This document shows positions 44,806-54,782 of a stretch of 64,000 nucleotides of DNA, piece after piece. The notes beneath the pieces are model-generated. The model saw only the letters and a list, made by a program, of their open reading frames with translations. It was not told the DNA's origin and did no database searches. The stretch is taken from the NCBI RefSeq assembly GCF_010731775.1, contig NZ_AP022590.1:3658001-3722000 (forward strand), written 5' to 3'. Position 1 is the stretch's first letter. Each line of letters begins with the position of its first letter. The DNA comes from Mycobacterium mantenii (GTDB lineage: Bacteria > Actinomycetota > Actinomycetes > Mycobacteriales > Mycobacteriaceae). The position numbers and the translations under genes are program-made.

Positions 44806-45639
44806 ATGCGAATCGCCTTGGCGCAGATCCTCAGCGGCACCGATCCGGCAGCAAACCTGCAGCTGGTGGACGAATACAGCCGTCGGGCCGCCGACGCGGG
44901 CGCGAAGCTGGTGGTGTTCCCGGAGGCGACCATGTGCCGGTTCGGTGTGCCGCTGGGTCCGGTCGCCGAGCCTGCCGACGGCCCCTGGGCCGGCGGGGTG
45001 CGCCGCATCGCGGCCGACTCCGGCATCGCCGTCGTCGCCGGCATGTTCACCCCGGCCGGCGACGGGCGGGTGAACAACACGCTGATCGCGGCCGGCCTGG
45101 ACCATCCCGCCCAGCCCGACGCCCACTACGACAAGATCCACCTCTACGACGCATTCGGCTTCACCGAGTCGCGCACGGTCGCGCCGGGACACGACCCGGT
45201 GGTGATCACCGTCGACGGCGTCCGGGTCGGGCTGACCATTTGCTACGACATTCGGTTTCCCGCGCTCTACACCGAGCTGGCCCGCCGCGGGGCCGAGGTG
45301 ATCGCCGTCTGCGCATCCTGGGGCGCGGGCCCCGGCAAACTCGACCAGTGGACGCTGCTGGCCCGCGCCCGCGCGCTCGACTCGATGAGCTACGTCGCGG
45401 CGGCTGGTCAGGCGGATCCCGGCGACGCGCACGGGTCCGGGACGGGCGCACCGACCGGCGTCGGGGGCAGCCTGATCGTCTCCCCGTTGGGCGAAGTCGT
45501 CGCGTCGGCCGGCCCGCACCCGCAGCTGGTGGTGGCCGACATCGACGTCGACAGGGTCGCCGACGCGCGCAAGACCATCGCAGTCCTGAGCAACCGCTCG
45601 GACTTTGCTCAGGTTGATAGGGCAGAATCGGTCGGGTGA
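44806..45639 (+). CDS. Nitrilase-superfamily carbon-nitrogen hydrolase (Rv0480c homologue)
   Basis: The 277-residue enzyme has the complete nitrilase catalytic triad: Glu in VVFPEATM, Lys in HYDKIHLYD and Cys in LTICYDIRFP. Relatives hydrolyse amides such as deaminated glutathione or omega-amidated acids; the substrate here is not determined. It ends in a GTGA overlap with the next gene, whose proline-rich membrane protein is therefore coupled to it. The start ATG at 44806 gives the normal N-terminal MRIALAQI strand. Confidence 0.9.
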   Translation: MRIALAQILSGTDPAANLQLVDEYSRRAADAGAKLVVFPEATMCRFGVPLGPVAEPADGPWAGGVRRIAADSGIAVVAGMFTPAGDGRVNNTLIAAGLDHPAQPDAHYDKIHLYDAFGFTESRTVAPGHDPVVITVDGVRVGLTICYDIRFPALYTELARRGAEVIAVCASWGAGPGKLDQWTLLARARALDSMSYVAAAGQADPGDAHGSGTGAPTGVGGSLIVSPLGEVVASAGPHPQLVVADIDVDRVADARKTIAVLSNRSDFAQVDRAESVG

Positions 45640-46679
45640 CGAACCCACAAGGACCACCGAACCCGGACCCGTCGAAGTGGGCCCGTCCCGCCAACCAGGG
45701 ACCCTTCGGCCAGCCGCCCACAGAGCGGCCGACCGAGCGGATAAGCACCGGCGGTCCGGGTCACGTACCCCCGCCGCCTCCCGCTCCCGGTCCCCCGCCG
45801 GGTCAGACCGAGCGATTCGGGACGCCCCAGCCGAACATGCAGCAGCCCGGCTACCCGCCTCCGCCGACCCCGCCCGCGAGTCCGACGGAGCGGCTGACGA
45901 CGCCCCCCGGCGATGACGCGACACCCGGGAAGAAGAAGCGCCGCTTCGGCCGTGACCCAGTGTCCGTCCTGCTGATCTTCATCATCGTGTTCGCGCTGAT
46001 CATTGCCGGCCTGATCGGGGCCGAGCTGTACGTGCGCCACGTCGCGGACTCCAAGGTCGCCGAGGCGGTGGCGTGCGAAGTCAAGGACCAGGCCACCGCG
46101 TCCTTCGGGGTGACACCCCTGATGCTGTGGCAGCAGGCGACCAAGCACTACACCAACATCTCGGTGCAGACCGCCGGCAACAACATCCGCGACGCCAAGG
46201 GCATGAAGCTCTCGATCAACATCAACGACGTCCGGCTCAAGGACACGGGCAACTCGAAGGGCACCCTCGGCTCGCTGGACGCCACGATCGACTGGACCAG
46301 TGACGGCATCAAGCAGTCGGTGCAGAACGCGATCCCGGTGCTGGGTCCGTTCGTCACCAACACGGTGACCACGCATCCCGCGGACGGCACCATCGAGTTG
46401 AAGGGCATGCTGGACAACATCACGGCCAAGCCGGTGGTGTCGGGCACCGGGTTGCAGTTGCAGATCGTCAGCTTCAACGCGCTCGGTTTCACCATGCCCA
46501 AGGAGTCCGTGCAGTCGACGCTGGACGACTTCACCTCGAACCTGACCAAGAACTACCCGCTGGGCATCCACGCCGACAGCGTGCAGGTCACCGATAAGGG
46601 TGTGACCAGCCACTTCTCCACGCGGAACGCCACCATCCCCGCCGGGAACAACAACGACCCCTGTTTCGCCAACCTCTGA
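45636..46679 (+). CDS. Proline-rich, membrane-anchored DUF2993-type protein (Rv0479c homologue)
   Basis: The 347-residue protein has a Pro/Gly-rich cytoplasmic N-terminus of about 105 residues, one membrane span (VSVLLIFIIVFALIIAGLIGAEL) and a periplasmic domain. The LmeA/DUF2993-like domain contains KLSININDVRLKD-type strands that form a lipid-binding barrel. LmeA-like proteins act in lipomannan maturation or lipid handling, so an envelope role is likely. The GTG start overlaps the amidase stop. The end is convergent with deoC across about 19 bases. Confidence 0.85.
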   Translation: MTNPQGPPNPDPSKWARPANQGPFGQPPTERPTERISTGGPGHVPPPPPAPGPPPGQTERFGTPQPNMQQPGYPPPPTPPASPTERLTTPPGDDATPGKKKRRFGRDPVSVLLIFIIVFALIIAGLIGAELYVRHVADSKVAEAVACEVKDQATASFGVTPLMLWQQATKHYTNISVQTAGNNIRDAKGMKLSININDVRLKDTGNSKGTLGSLDATIDWTSDGIKQSVQNAIPVLGPFVTNTVTTHPADGTIELKGMLDNITAKPVVSGTGLQLQIVSFNALGFTMPKESVQSTLDDFTSNLTKNYPLGIHADSVQVTDKGVTSHFSTRNATIPAGNNNDPCFANL

Positions 46680-46698
46680 CGGCGGGCGTCTAGTCCGT

Positions 46699-47376
46699 TC
46701 ACCCGAGGCCGTCGAGCACCGACCGGGTCCCCGACAGCCCCAGCCGGGTGGCGCCGGCATCCAGCATCGCGAGCGCGTCCGCGGCGGTGCGGATGCCGCC
46801 GCTGGCCTTCACCCCGAGGCGCCCACCGACGGCCTGGGCCATCAGCGCCACTGCGCGCACGGATGCCCCGCCCGCCGGGTGAAACCCCGTTGACGTCTTG
46901 ACGAAGTCGGCGCCGGCGTCTTCGGCGGCGCGGCATACCTGCGTCAGCGTGGGTTCGCCCGCCAGCGTCAACAGCGCCGCCGACTCCACGATCACCTTGA
47001 GGACGGCGCCGCGGATCGCGCTGCGCACGGCGTGCACGTCGGAGCGCACCGCTTCGATGTCGCCGGCCAGCGCCGCCCCGACATCGATGACCATGTCGAT
47101 CTCGACGGCACCGGACGCGACGGCCAGAGCCGCTTCGTGCGCTTTCACCGCCGAGAGGTGCTTGCCGGACGGAAAACCCGCCACGCCGGCCACCCGCACA
47201 CCGCTGCCGGCCCGCACGGCGACGGGCACCATCGAAGGCGAGACGCACACCGCGTAGACGCCCAGCTCGGCCGCTTCGGCGACCAGGGCGGCCACGTCGG
47301 CCTCGGTTGCTTCGGGTTTGAGCAGAGTGTGGTCGACGAACGCCGCCAACTGAGCGCGGCTGGGTTGGGTTGCCAT
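46699..47376 (-). CDS. deoC: Deoxyribose-phosphate aldolase
   Basis: The 225-residue TIM-barrel enzyme cleaves 2-deoxyribose-5-phosphate to acetaldehyde and glyceraldehyde-3-phosphate. Active-site marks are [22 protein letters not shown], the lysine in VLKVIVES, the Schiff-base lysine in DFVKTSTGF and [10 protein letters not shown]. The ATG at 47376 is the last base of the TGA of the secreted DUF2599 gene (TGATG), so the two are coupled. Confidence 0.96.
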   Translation of the reverse strand: MATQPSRAQLAAFVDHTLLKPEATEADVAALVAEAAELGVYAVCVSPSMVPVAVRAGSGVRVAGVAGFPSGKHLSAVKAHEAALAVASGAVEIDMVIDVGAALAGDIEAVRSDVHAVRSAIRGAVLKVIVESAALLTLAGEPTLTQVCRAAEDAGADFVKTSTGFHPAGGASVRAVALMAQAVGGRLGVKASGGIRTAADALAMLDAGATRLGLSGTRSVLDGLG

Positions 47377-47816
47377 CAGAAGGATTCTTCCGGACCGCCG
47401 GGATTGCAGCCGGAGGCAACCATGTCGGCGTCGTCGACGACGGGTCGCCACGGCTCCAGGTTCCAGCTGACCTTGCCGGGCTGACCCAGTTCAGCGAACT
47501 GCCAGTGGCAGACGAACTGCGCGCGCATGCCGGCGGTGTCGGCGTTCGGGGACAAGGCGAGCACCTCGGCCCAGGCCTCGTCGGCCAGGGCCGTCGTTGC
47601 GGGAATTCTCGAGGCGGTCCGGCCGGCCGGCGACGGGAAGACCCGCAGGCTGCTTCGGCCCTGCCACTGCGCCCACTGCGTGTGGTCGATGTACGGCGGC
47701 GGCGGGACGGTGGGATCGGCGGCGGCGCCGCCCGGATCGGGCGCAGCAGCGGCGGGCGGCACCGGGCAGGACAGGGCGACGAGCGCCGCGACCGGCGCCG
47801 TCAGCAGGGCCTTCAT
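47376..47816 (-). CDS. Secreted DUF2599 protein (Rv0477 homologue)
   Basis: The 146-residue protein has a Sec signal peptide ([25 protein letters not shown]) with cleavage near residue 24. The mature domain is short and rich in Trp: [22 protein letters not shown], then [25 protein letters not shown] and a terminal Cys. Two cysteines probably form a disulfide. The function of DUF2599 is unknown; the protein is likely in the envelope or secreted. I start at the ATG at 47816 to give the signal peptide; a longer frame to 47888 lacks one. Confidence 0.84.
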   Translation of the reverse strand: MKALLTAPVAALVALSCPVPPAAAAPDPGGAAADPTVPPPPYIDHTQWAQWQGRSSLRVFPSPAGRTASRIPATTALADEAWAEVLALSPNADTAGMRAQFVCHWQFAELGQPGKVSWNLEPWRPVVDDADMVASGCNPGGPEESF

Positions 47817-47820
47817 TCCG

Positions 47821-48084
47821 CTAGCGCGACTTACCTTGAATCTCAAGCAGTTTGGGCCGCACATCGACCAGGTAAACACCGGCTGCACAGGCCGCGATCG
47901 CCATGCCGAGCACGCCGAACACGAAGCCCAAGATGGATGTCAGGGCGACCGCCCCTCCCAGGATCAACAACCACACCGGCTTGGTCAGCTTCTCGGCGGC
48001 GGTATAGGCGTCGGGTCGTTGCAGCGCGGCATGCACGAACGCGTAGATCGCCGTGACCAGGACGGCGATCTGCAAGACCAGCAT
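47821..48084 (-). CDS. DUF2516 membrane protein (Rv0476 homologue)
   Basis: The 87-residue protein consists of three hydrophobic segments (about residues 1-20, 40-58 and 60-78) and ends in [14 protein letters not shown]. It belongs to the actinobacterial DUF2516 family of unknown function. The ATG at 48084 gives the recalled 87 residues; an in-frame GTG at 48108 would add eight. It follows hbhA by about 110 bases that contain a terminator hairpin, and leads into the DUF2599 gene four bases on. Confidence 0.84.
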   Translation of the reverse strand: MLVLQIAVLVTAIYAFVHAALQRPDAYTAAEKLTKPVWLLILGGAVALTSILGFVFGVLGMAIAACAAGVYLVDVRPKLLEIQGKSR

Positions 48085-48144
48085 GACGGTTCCCACGAGG
48101 TGGCTCACGCCTTAAGCGTAGGCGGGCGCCCGCCAAAACGTCGA

Positions 48145-48172
48145 CTCCGAGTCACCTGGAGGCGACTCGGAG
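48145..48172. terminator. Hairpin terminator downstream of hbhA
   Basis: CTCCGAGTC (48145-48153) pairs with GACTCGGAG (48164-48172) in a perfect nine-base stem with a ten-base loop, about 25 bases past the hbhA stop. A further palindrome GCGGGCGCCCGC follows. No T-run is present, as is usual in mycobacteria. Confidence 0.55.
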
Positions 48173-48195
48173 CCGGACGTCGTGGTGCGCCGTGC

Positions 48196-48801
48196 TTACT
48201 TCTGGGTGACCTTCTTGGCCGGAGCCTTCTTGGCGGGGGCCTTCTTGGCCGGAGCCTTCTTGGCCGGAGCCTTCTTGGCGACGGCCTTCTGGGCCTTCTT
48301 AGTGGTCGCCTCGGTCTTGCCGGGCAGCTCGATGCCGACCAGCTTGGCGGCGCGCTCGCCGACCGCGCGGGTCTGCGACGCAACGGTGCCGAGCGCTTCC
48401 TGCGTCAGCTCCACGGCCTGGTCGACATAGCCCTCGGCGCGCGCGGAGGCGTCCTCGAAGGCGCTCTGGTTACGCAGCCGCTGCAGGGCGGCCTCGCCGC
48501 GCTCCACCAGCTCGTTGTACCGGGTGGTCGCTGCCTCGAGGTAGCCCTCGGCGGCCTTGCGCAGCTCGTCAGTGGTGAACCTGTCGCGCAGCTCGGTGAA
48601 CTGCTCGGGCAGGTCTTCCTGAAGCTTGGTGAGGCGAGCGCGGCGCTCCTCGACCCGAGTGCGGGTCTCAGCGCGGGTCTCTTCGGCGCGCTCCCGAAGG
48701 CCGGCGATCAGGTCGTTGACGGTGGCCAACGCCAGGTCGGCCGCGCCCAGGGCGGCGAGCAGCGGGGCCCGCAAGTCTTCGATGTTGGTGTTTTCCGCCA
48801 T
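48196..48801 (-). CDS. hbhA: Heparin-binding hemagglutinin
   Basis: The 201-residue surface adhesin has a short hydrophobic N-terminal helix ([18 protein letters not shown]), a long coiled coil (about 40-150, charged heptads) and a lysine-rich C-terminus. Repeats KKAPA carry the heparin-binding activity; the last 35 residues contain four KKAPA units ending KKVTQK. The C-terminal lysines are methylated in M. tuberculosis. It mediates binding to epithelial cells and is a known antigen. The ATG at 48801 is conserved. About 275 bases upstream hold its promoter. Confidence 0.95.
   Translation of the reverse strand: MAENTNIEDLRAPLLAALGAADLALATVNDLIAGLRERAEETRAETRTRVEERRARLTKLQEDLPEQFTELRDRFTTDELRKAAEGYLEAATTRYNELVERGEAALQRLRNQSAFEDASARAEGYVDQAVELTQEALGTVASQTRAVGERAAKLVGIELPGKTEATTKKAQKAVAKKAPAKKAPAKKAPAKKAPAKKVTQK
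48211..48285. repeat. Fifteen-base tandem repeats encoding the HbhA KKAPA units
   Basis: Units close to CTTCTTGGCCGGAGC recur at 48211, 48226, 48241, 48256 and 48271. Two to three are identical and the others differ at one to four bases. They encode the lysine-rich heparin-binding repeats. Number of units can vary between strains. Confidence 0.85.
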
Positions 48802-49076
48802 GTTCGTTCCTCTCATGGTGTTTGGTCTCGCTTCGGTTATTTCGGTGTTATCAGTTGTCTGGTCGATAAGTTAGGTGCAAAAGTCTCCTTTGCAACTGGG
48901 GCTGCCGGGGCCCGGGTGGTTAGCCCAGCAATTCAGCTGGAAAGTCCTCCCCCGTTGGGTAACCGCGACGGCCGGTCGTCTATACATCATCGACTCGCTT
49001 CCGCGAGGTGGAAAGCCCGCTTTGTAGCGCGAATCCCCTGGCACAGCTGGCTAGGGTGCCGCGCGAAACGGACTGA

Positions 49077-49490
49077 TCAGTTGTCGGATTCTGTCGAACA
49101 CTCCTCGTGGATCGATTCGTTCTGCTGGGCGAATGATGAGTAGATGTCGAGCAGGATTTGCTTTTGGCGCTCGGTGATCGCGGTGTCGGTGACGATCGCG
49201 TCCCGCACCTGACTTTTGTCACTGGGCTCGAGAATTCCGGCGCGCACATAGAGAACCTCGGCGGAAACCCGGAGGGCCTTCGCGATCTGGTTCAAGACAT
49301 CGGCGGAGGGCTTACGCAATCCGCGCTCCACCTGGCTCAGATATGGATTGCTGACCCCGGACTTCTCGGCGAGCTGACGCACCGAGACCTGCGCGAGTTC
49401 ACGCTGGCTGCGGATGAAACTGCCGATGTCAGAGGCCATGTCGGAGGCAGCGTTGGACACCTTGGCGGAGAGCTTCTCCTCGGGTGTCAT
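49077..49490 (-). CDS. XRE-family transcription regulator (Rv0474 homologue)
   Basis: The 137-residue regulator has a helix-turn-helix at about residues 22-80: SVRQLAEKSGVSNPYLSQVERGLRKPSADVLNQIAKAL. A short helical C-terminal region ends in acidic residues, possibly for dimerisation. The ATG at 49490 gives the length expected for Rv0474, a regulator that has been linked to transcription of other genes in M. tuberculosis. A perfect 13-base-arm palindrome 45 bases upstream is its likely autoregulatory operator. Confidence 0.88.
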   Translation of the reverse strand: MTPEEKLSAKVSNAASDMASDIGSFIRSQRELAQVSVRQLAEKSGVSNPYLSQVERGLRKPSADVLNQIAKALRVSAEVLYVRAGILEPSDKSQVRDAIVTDTAITERQKQILLDIYSSFAQQNESIHEECSTESDN

Positions 49491-49535
49491 GGCGTGCTCC
49501 TGGTCGAGTGGCTGATGTTGACGCACACAGACTAC

Positions 49536-49565
49536 AACAAGTGCTTGCTATTGCAAGCACTTGTT
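49536..49565. promoter_or_regulatory. Perfect 30-bp operator-like palindrome upstream of the XRE gene
   Basis: AACAAGTGCTTGC (49536-49548), four bases TATT, and GCAAGCACTTGTT (49553-49565) form a perfect inverted repeat. It lies between the stop of the DUF445 gene and the XRE gene, 45-75 bases before the start. Low G+C for this genome and perfect symmetry point to a protein-binding site, most simply for the XRE protein itself. Confidence 0.75.
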
Positions 49566-49583
49566 AGCACTGCTAGAAATCCG

Positions 49584-50990
49584 CTAGATCAGCAACTGCG
49601 CGACGGCGTAGATCGCCAATCCCGCCAGGGAACCGACCACGGTTCCGTTGATCCGGATGAATTGCAGGTCACGGCCTACGTGCAATTCGATGCGCCGGCT
49701 GGCCTCCTCGGCGTCCCAGCGCTCGATCGTGTCGGTGATGATCGCCGTGATCTCCACCCCATACTGCGAGACCAGATGCTGGGCCGCCCGGACCAGCCAG
49801 TTGTCGACCTTGTCGCGCAGTTCGGCGTCGTCGCGCAGCGATTCCCCGATGCGCACCACCGTGTCGGCGATCCGGGTGCGCAGCGTGCTGGAGGGGTCGT
49901 CGACACCCTCGAGCACCAGCCGCTTCAGCGTCTTCCACGCCGTCGCCGCGGCGTTGGCGATCTCGTCGCGCGCCATCAGCTGCTCTTTGATCGCGTCGGC
50001 GCGCGCGATGGTGTCCGGATCGTGCTGCAGGTCGTCGGCGAAGTCGAACAGGAAGCGGGTGGCCGATCGACGCAATTCGTGGTCCGGGTTGCGACGCACC
50101 TTGTCGGTGAAATCCATCAGCTCGCGGTGGATGCGGTCGCCGACCAGATGGTCGACGAAGCGCGGCGACCAGGTCGGTGAGTCCCGCTCAACCACGCGCT
50201 GAATGACCTCACCGGCCTTCAATGACCACTGAAACGCCCGGTCGGCCAGCAACTGGATCAGCGCCTCCTGCCGGTGCTCGGCCAGCAAGGTGGCCAGCAC
50301 CCGCCCGACCGGCGGGCCCCACTGGGGTTCGGCGATGCGGCGCACAATCATCCGGTCGATCACCTGCTGGACGTCCTCGTCGCGCAGCAACTCCACCAGC
50401 ACCCGCAGCACCGTGGCCGCCTCGCTGGCCACCCGCTCGGCGTGTGTGGCTTCCGACAGCCACTTGCCGAGCCTGCCGGACACCTGGGCGTCGCGCAGCT
50501 TGGTTTCGACCACTTCCGGCGACAGGAAGTTCTCCCGTACGAACGTGCCCAGACCCTCGCCCAGCTGGTCTTTCTTGCGCTTGATGATCGCGGTGTGCGG
50601 GATGGGAATGCCCAGCGGGTGCCGGAAAAGCGCGGTCACGGCGAACCAGTCCGCCAGGGCGCCTACCATCCCGGCCTCGGCGGCGGCGCCGACGTATCCG
50701 ACCCAGGTCCCCAGGCTGGCATGCGCCTGGGCCCACCGGCAGGCCAGGAACACGCCGGTGGCACCGATCAGGAAACTCAGTGCCACCATCTTCATCCGGC
50801 GCAGCGCCACCCGGCGCTGCGCGTCGGCGTCGGGATCGGCGCCGGCGAAGGTCTCGGCAAGGGACGCGCGACCCGGGCGCGGGGCGGTCAACGGCGTCGC
50901 CGAATCGGGCCTCGCCCGCGGCGGGCCCGACGTTTCGCCTCGCACCGAGGCTCTATGTGACACCACTCCATCATCTATCTTTCCCCGCAA
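49584..50990 (-). CDS. DUF445 membrane protein (Rv0473 homologue)
   Basis: The 468-residue protein belongs to the DUF445 (YjiN-like) family: an N-terminal membrane span at about 66-85, the conserved YVGAAAEAGMVGALADWFAVTALFRHPLGIPIPHTAII segment, a long helical soluble domain and a C-terminal span (GTVVGSLAGLAIYAVAQLLI). The function is unknown. The first 60 residues are disordered and the start is uncertain; a GTG near 50963 is an alternative. It is divergent from madR. Confidence 0.85.
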   Translation of the reverse strand: MRGKIDDGVVSHRASVRGETSGPPRARPDSATPLTAPRPGRASLAETFAGADPDADAQRRVALRRMKMVALSFLIGATGVFLACRWAQAHASLGTWVGYVGAAAEAGMVGALADWFAVTALFRHPLGIPIPHTAIIKRKKDQLGEGLGTFVRENFLSPEVVETKLRDAQVSGRLGKWLSEATHAERVASEAATVLRVLVELLRDEDVQQVIDRMIVRRIAEPQWGPPVGRVLATLLAEHRQEALIQLLADRAFQWSLKAGEVIQRVVERDSPTWSPRFVDHLVGDRIHRELMDFTDKVRRNPDHELRRSATRFLFDFADDLQHDPDTIARADAIKEQLMARDEIANAAATAWKTLKRLVLEGVDDPSSTLRTRIADTVVRIGESLRDDAELRDKVDNWLVRAAQHLVSQYGVEITAIITDTIERWDAEEASRRIELHVGRDLQFIRINGTVVGSLAGLAIYAVAQLLI

Positions 50991-51100
50991 TCGGTGTACG
51001 ACACTGTTCGCGACGTCTCGCCCACGCCCGGCCAGAGCAAGAAACGCACCCCCTCACGCCGTAAGATCAGGGGCGTCTAGGGAATGGGAATTAGGCGATA

Positions 51101-51820
51101 GTGGCAGAGCACATCACGGCTGTGAGCGTCAAAATGGATGGGCGCAAGCGGCGCTGGCATCAACACAAAGTGGAGCGTCGTAACGAACTGGTCGACGGCA
51201 CGATTGACGCGATTCGCCGGTTGGGCGGGGCGCTGAGCATGGACGAGATCGCCGCCGAGATCGGGGTCTCCAAAACGGTGCTGTACCGCTATTTCGTCGA
51301 CAAGAACGACCTCACGACGGCCGTGATGATGCGGTTCACCCAAACCACCCTGATTCCCAACATGGCTGCGGCCCTTACCTCTAACCTCGACGGCTTCGAC
51401 CTGGCCCGCGAGATCATCCGCGTGTACGTCGAAACCGTCGCCAACGAGCCCGAGCCCTACCGATTCGTGATGGCCAACAGTTCGGCCAGCAAGAGCAAAG
51501 TCCTTGCCGACTCCGAGCGCATCATCGCCCGCATGCTCGCGGTGATGATGCGCCGCCGCATGCAGCACGCCGGGATGGACACCGGCGGCGTCGAACCGTG
51601 GGCGTACCTGATCGTCGGCGGCGTCCAGTTGGCCACCCACTCCTGGATGTCGAACCCGCGCATGAGTCGCGACGAGTTGATCGACTATTTGACGATGCTG
51701 AGCTGGAATGCGCTCAAGGGGATCGTCGAAGTCGGCGGCTCGCTGGAGAAGTTTCGCGAGGAGCCTCACCCGTCACCGATCGTGCCGCCCCGAGAGCTGG
51801 ACAACGGGTCCACGCTCTAA
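51101..51820 (+). CDS. madR: TetR-family regulator MadR
   Basis: The 239-residue TetR protein has the DNA-binding helix-turn-helix at about residues 27-75 (ALSMDEIAAEIGVSKTVLYRYFVDKNDL) and a C-terminal ligand-binding domain. Its H37Rv homologue Rv0472c is described as MadR, an acyl-CoA-responsive regulator of the mycolic-acid desaturase genes desA1/desA2. Its position beside pcaA supports the symbol. The GTG at 51101 follows an AGGCG-type site. About 180 bases with promoter potential separate it from pcaA. Confidence 0.83.
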   Translation: MAEHITAVSVKMDGRKRRWHQHKVERRNELVDGTIDAIRRLGGALSMDEIAAEIGVSKTVLYRYFVDKNDLTTAVMMRFTQTTLIPNMAAALTSNLDGFDLAREIIRVYVETVANEPEPYRFVMANSSASKSKVLADSERIIARMLAVMMRRRMQHAGMDTGGVEPWAYLIVGGVQLATHSWMSNPRMSRDELIDYLTMLSWNALKGIVEVGGSLEKFREEPHPSPIVPPRELDNGSTL

Positions 51821-52003
51821 ACGGCCCGGCGCCCGGTGGGCGCTTTTGGGAATTTCACCCGTTCCGTGTGACGCTAGGACGCGCCGTGTGCGGGCGACTC
51901 GTACCGTCGCAGCGATTAGCATGCAGTGGGGGTATCGGGGGATATTGCGGGTTGTCGTGTGGCTTCCTCCCCTGTCCCGGCATATAGAAAGGCTCTTGTC
52001 GAC

Positions 52004-52867
52004 ATGTCTGTGCAGCTCACGCCGCATTTCGAAAATGTGCAAGCCCATTACGACTTGTCCGACGATTTCTTCCGGCTGTTCCTGGACCCCACTCAGACCT
52101 ACAGTTGCGCCTATTTCGAGCGTGATGACATGTCGCTCGAGGAGGCGCAGATCGCGAAAATCGATTTGGCGCTGGGGAAGCTGAAGCTTGAGCCCGGGAT
52201 GACGCTGCTGGACATCGGTTGCGGCTGGGGCGCCACGCTGCGGCGGGCCATCGAGAAATACGACGTCAACGTCGTGGGCCTGACGCTGTCGGAGAATCAG
52301 GCGGAGCACGTGCAGAAGTCCTTCGACCAGATGGACACCTCCCGCACCCGACGGGTGCTGCTGGAAGGCTGGGAGAAGTTCTACGAGCCGGTGGACCGCA
52401 TCGTGTCGATCGGCGCGTTCGAGCACTTCGGCCGCCAACGCTACGGCCGCTTCTTCAAGATGGCCTACCAGGCGCTGCCGCCGGGCGGAGTGATGTTGCT
52501 GCACACCATCGTTCGTCCGTCGTTCAAGGTCGCCCGGGCCAAGGGCATGACGCTGACCCACGAGATCGTCCAGTTCTCGCAATTCATCCTGGCCGAGATT
52601 TTCCCCGGCGGCTGGCTGCCGACCCCGCAGACCGTCGGCGAGTATGGGGTGACGGCCGGCTTCGAGTTGACCCGCGTCCAGTCGCTGCAGTTGCACTACG
52701 CCAGAACCCTGGATCTGTGGGCCGAAGCCCTCGAGGCCAATCGCGAGCAGGCCCTCGCGATCCAGTCCCACGAGGTCTACGACCGCTACATGAAGTACCT
52801 GACCGGCTGCGCGAAGCTGTTCCGTGAGGGATACACCGACGTCAATCAATTCACGCTGGAGAAGTAA
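52004..52867 (+). CDS. pcaA: Cyclopropane mycolic acid synthase PcaA
   Basis: The 287-residue SAM-dependent enzyme makes the proximal cyclopropane of alpha-mycolates. It starts SVQLTPHFENVQAHYDLSDDF, has [18 protein letters not shown], motif [20 protein letters not shown] and MLLHTIV, so the key active-site residues are intact. The ATG at 52004 gives 287 residues, the recalled length of H37Rv PcaA; a longer frame from 51926 is not homologous. A strong terminator hairpin sits 17 bases past the stop. In M. tuberculosis PcaA is required for cording and persistence. Confidence 0.92.
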   Translation: MSVQLTPHFENVQAHYDLSDDFFRLFLDPTQTYSCAYFERDDMSLEEAQIAKIDLALGKLKLEPGMTLLDIGCGWGATLRRAIEKYDVNVVGLTLSENQAEHVQKSFDQMDTSRTRRVLLEGWEKFYEPVDRIVSIGAFEHFGRQRYGRFFKMAYQALPPGGVMLLHTIVRPSFKVARAKGMTLTHEIVQFSQFILAEIFPGGWLPTPQTVGEYGVTAGFELTRVQSLQLHYARTLDLWAEALEANREQALAIQSHEVYDRYMKYLTGCAKLFREGYTDVNQFTLEK

Positions 52868-52883
52868 CCGGCCCACAACGAGC

Positions 52884-52919
52884 AATCAGCCCCGAACGGA
52901 TGACCGTTCGGGGCTGATT
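52884..52919. terminator. Bidirectional terminator between pcaA and umaA
   Basis: AATCAGCCCCGAACGG (52884-52899) and CCGTTCGGGGCTGATT (52904-52919) form a perfect 16-bp stem with a four-base loop. It lies between two convergent stop codons (52867 and 52928), so it can end transcription from both sides. Confidence 0.85.
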
Positions 52920-52927
52920 CGCCTGCT

Positions 52928-53809
<882 letters not shown>

Positions 53810-53883
53810 CTATTCAACGCGAGCATACTAACCGACGGGCCGGTGGCCAGCCGTCCGGGCACGGACGAGTAGCGAGACGTTAC

Positions 53884-54747
53884 TCAATAGGTATAGAACC
53901 CCTGGCCCGCCTTATTGCCGAGCCGGCCGGCCTCCACCATGCGCAGCAATAGTGGCGGCGGTGCGTACTGCGGTTCCTTGAACTCCTCAAACATCTTGTC
54001 CGCGATCAGCTTCAAGGTGTCCAGACCGACCAGGTCGGACAGCCGCAGCGGGCCCATTGGGTGCGACAGCCCGGCCACCACGGCTTTGTCGACGTCTTCG
54101 ACGGTGGCGAAGCCGGCCTCCACCATGCGGATCGCCGACAGCAGGTAGGGCACCAGGAGCGCGTTCACCACGAACCCGGATCGGTCGGAGCAGCGCACCA
54201 CCTGCTTGCCCAGCACCGCGCTCGCGAATTCCTCGGTGCGGGCAGCGGCGGCGTCGTCGGTAACCAGCGTGCTGACCAACTCGACCAACGGCAGCACCGG
54301 GACCGGGTTGAAGAAGTGCAGACCGAGCACGCGTTGCGGGTTCTTGGTGGCCGCGGCGATCTTCATGATCGGGATGCTGGAGGTGTTGGACGCCAGAACC
54401 GCGTCGGGGTCGGTGACGACCTGATCGAGTTCGGCGAACACCTGCGCCTTGACGGCATCGTCCTCGATGATCGCCTCGATGACCAACTGGCGGTCGGCAA
54501 GGTCCTTCAGGTCCGTGGTGAAGGTGAGCTTGCTCAGCGCCCGGTCGCGTTCCCGCTCGGTCACCTTGCCGGCGCTGACGCCCCGCTCCAGCGACTTCAC
54601 AATGCGGTTGCGTCCGGCCGTGATCAGGGCCTCCGTGGTCTCGAACACCGTCACGTCGACACCGGCGCGGACGGAGACCTCGGCGATGCCGGACCCCATC
54701 TGGCCGGCCCCGACAACGCCTACCCGCTGAATCGTTGCATCACTCAC
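53884..54747 (-). CDS. fadB2: 3-hydroxybutyryl-CoA dehydrogenase
   Basis: The 287-residue enzyme oxidises 3-hydroxyacyl-CoA with NAD(P). It shows GVVGAGQMGSGIAEV (Rossmann), LASNTSSIPI, the catalytic His in LGLHFFNPVPVLPLVELV and the C-terminal PMGPLRLSDLVGLD with GFYTY. The GTG at 54747 has GGAGAAGACA directly before it and gives the H37Rv-like start; an ATG at 54777 would add ten residues. A strong terminator hairpin lies between icl and this gene, so it may also use its own promoter. Confidence 0.95.
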   Translation of the reverse strand: MSDATIQRVGVVGAGQMGSGIAEVSVRAGVDVTVFETTEALITAGRNRIVKSLERGVSAGKVTERERDRALSKLTFTTDLKDLADRQLVIEAIIEDDAVKAQVFAELDQVVTDPDAVLASNTSSIPIMKIAAATKNPQRVLGLHFFNPVPVLPLVELVSTLVTDDAAAARTEEFASAVLGKQVVRCSDRSGFVVNALLVPYLLSAIRMVEAGFATVEDVDKAVVAGLSHPMGPLRLSDLVGLDTLKLIADKMFEEFKEPQYAPPPLLLRMVEAGRLGNKAGQGFYTY

Positions 54748-54782
54748 TGTCTTCTCCGGTGTCGTATCGTCTTGCACCGCAA

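Noticed and set aside
48211..48285. Tandem repeats considered as a CRISPR array
   Set aside because: Units are contiguous without spacers and encode the known HbhA lysine repeats.
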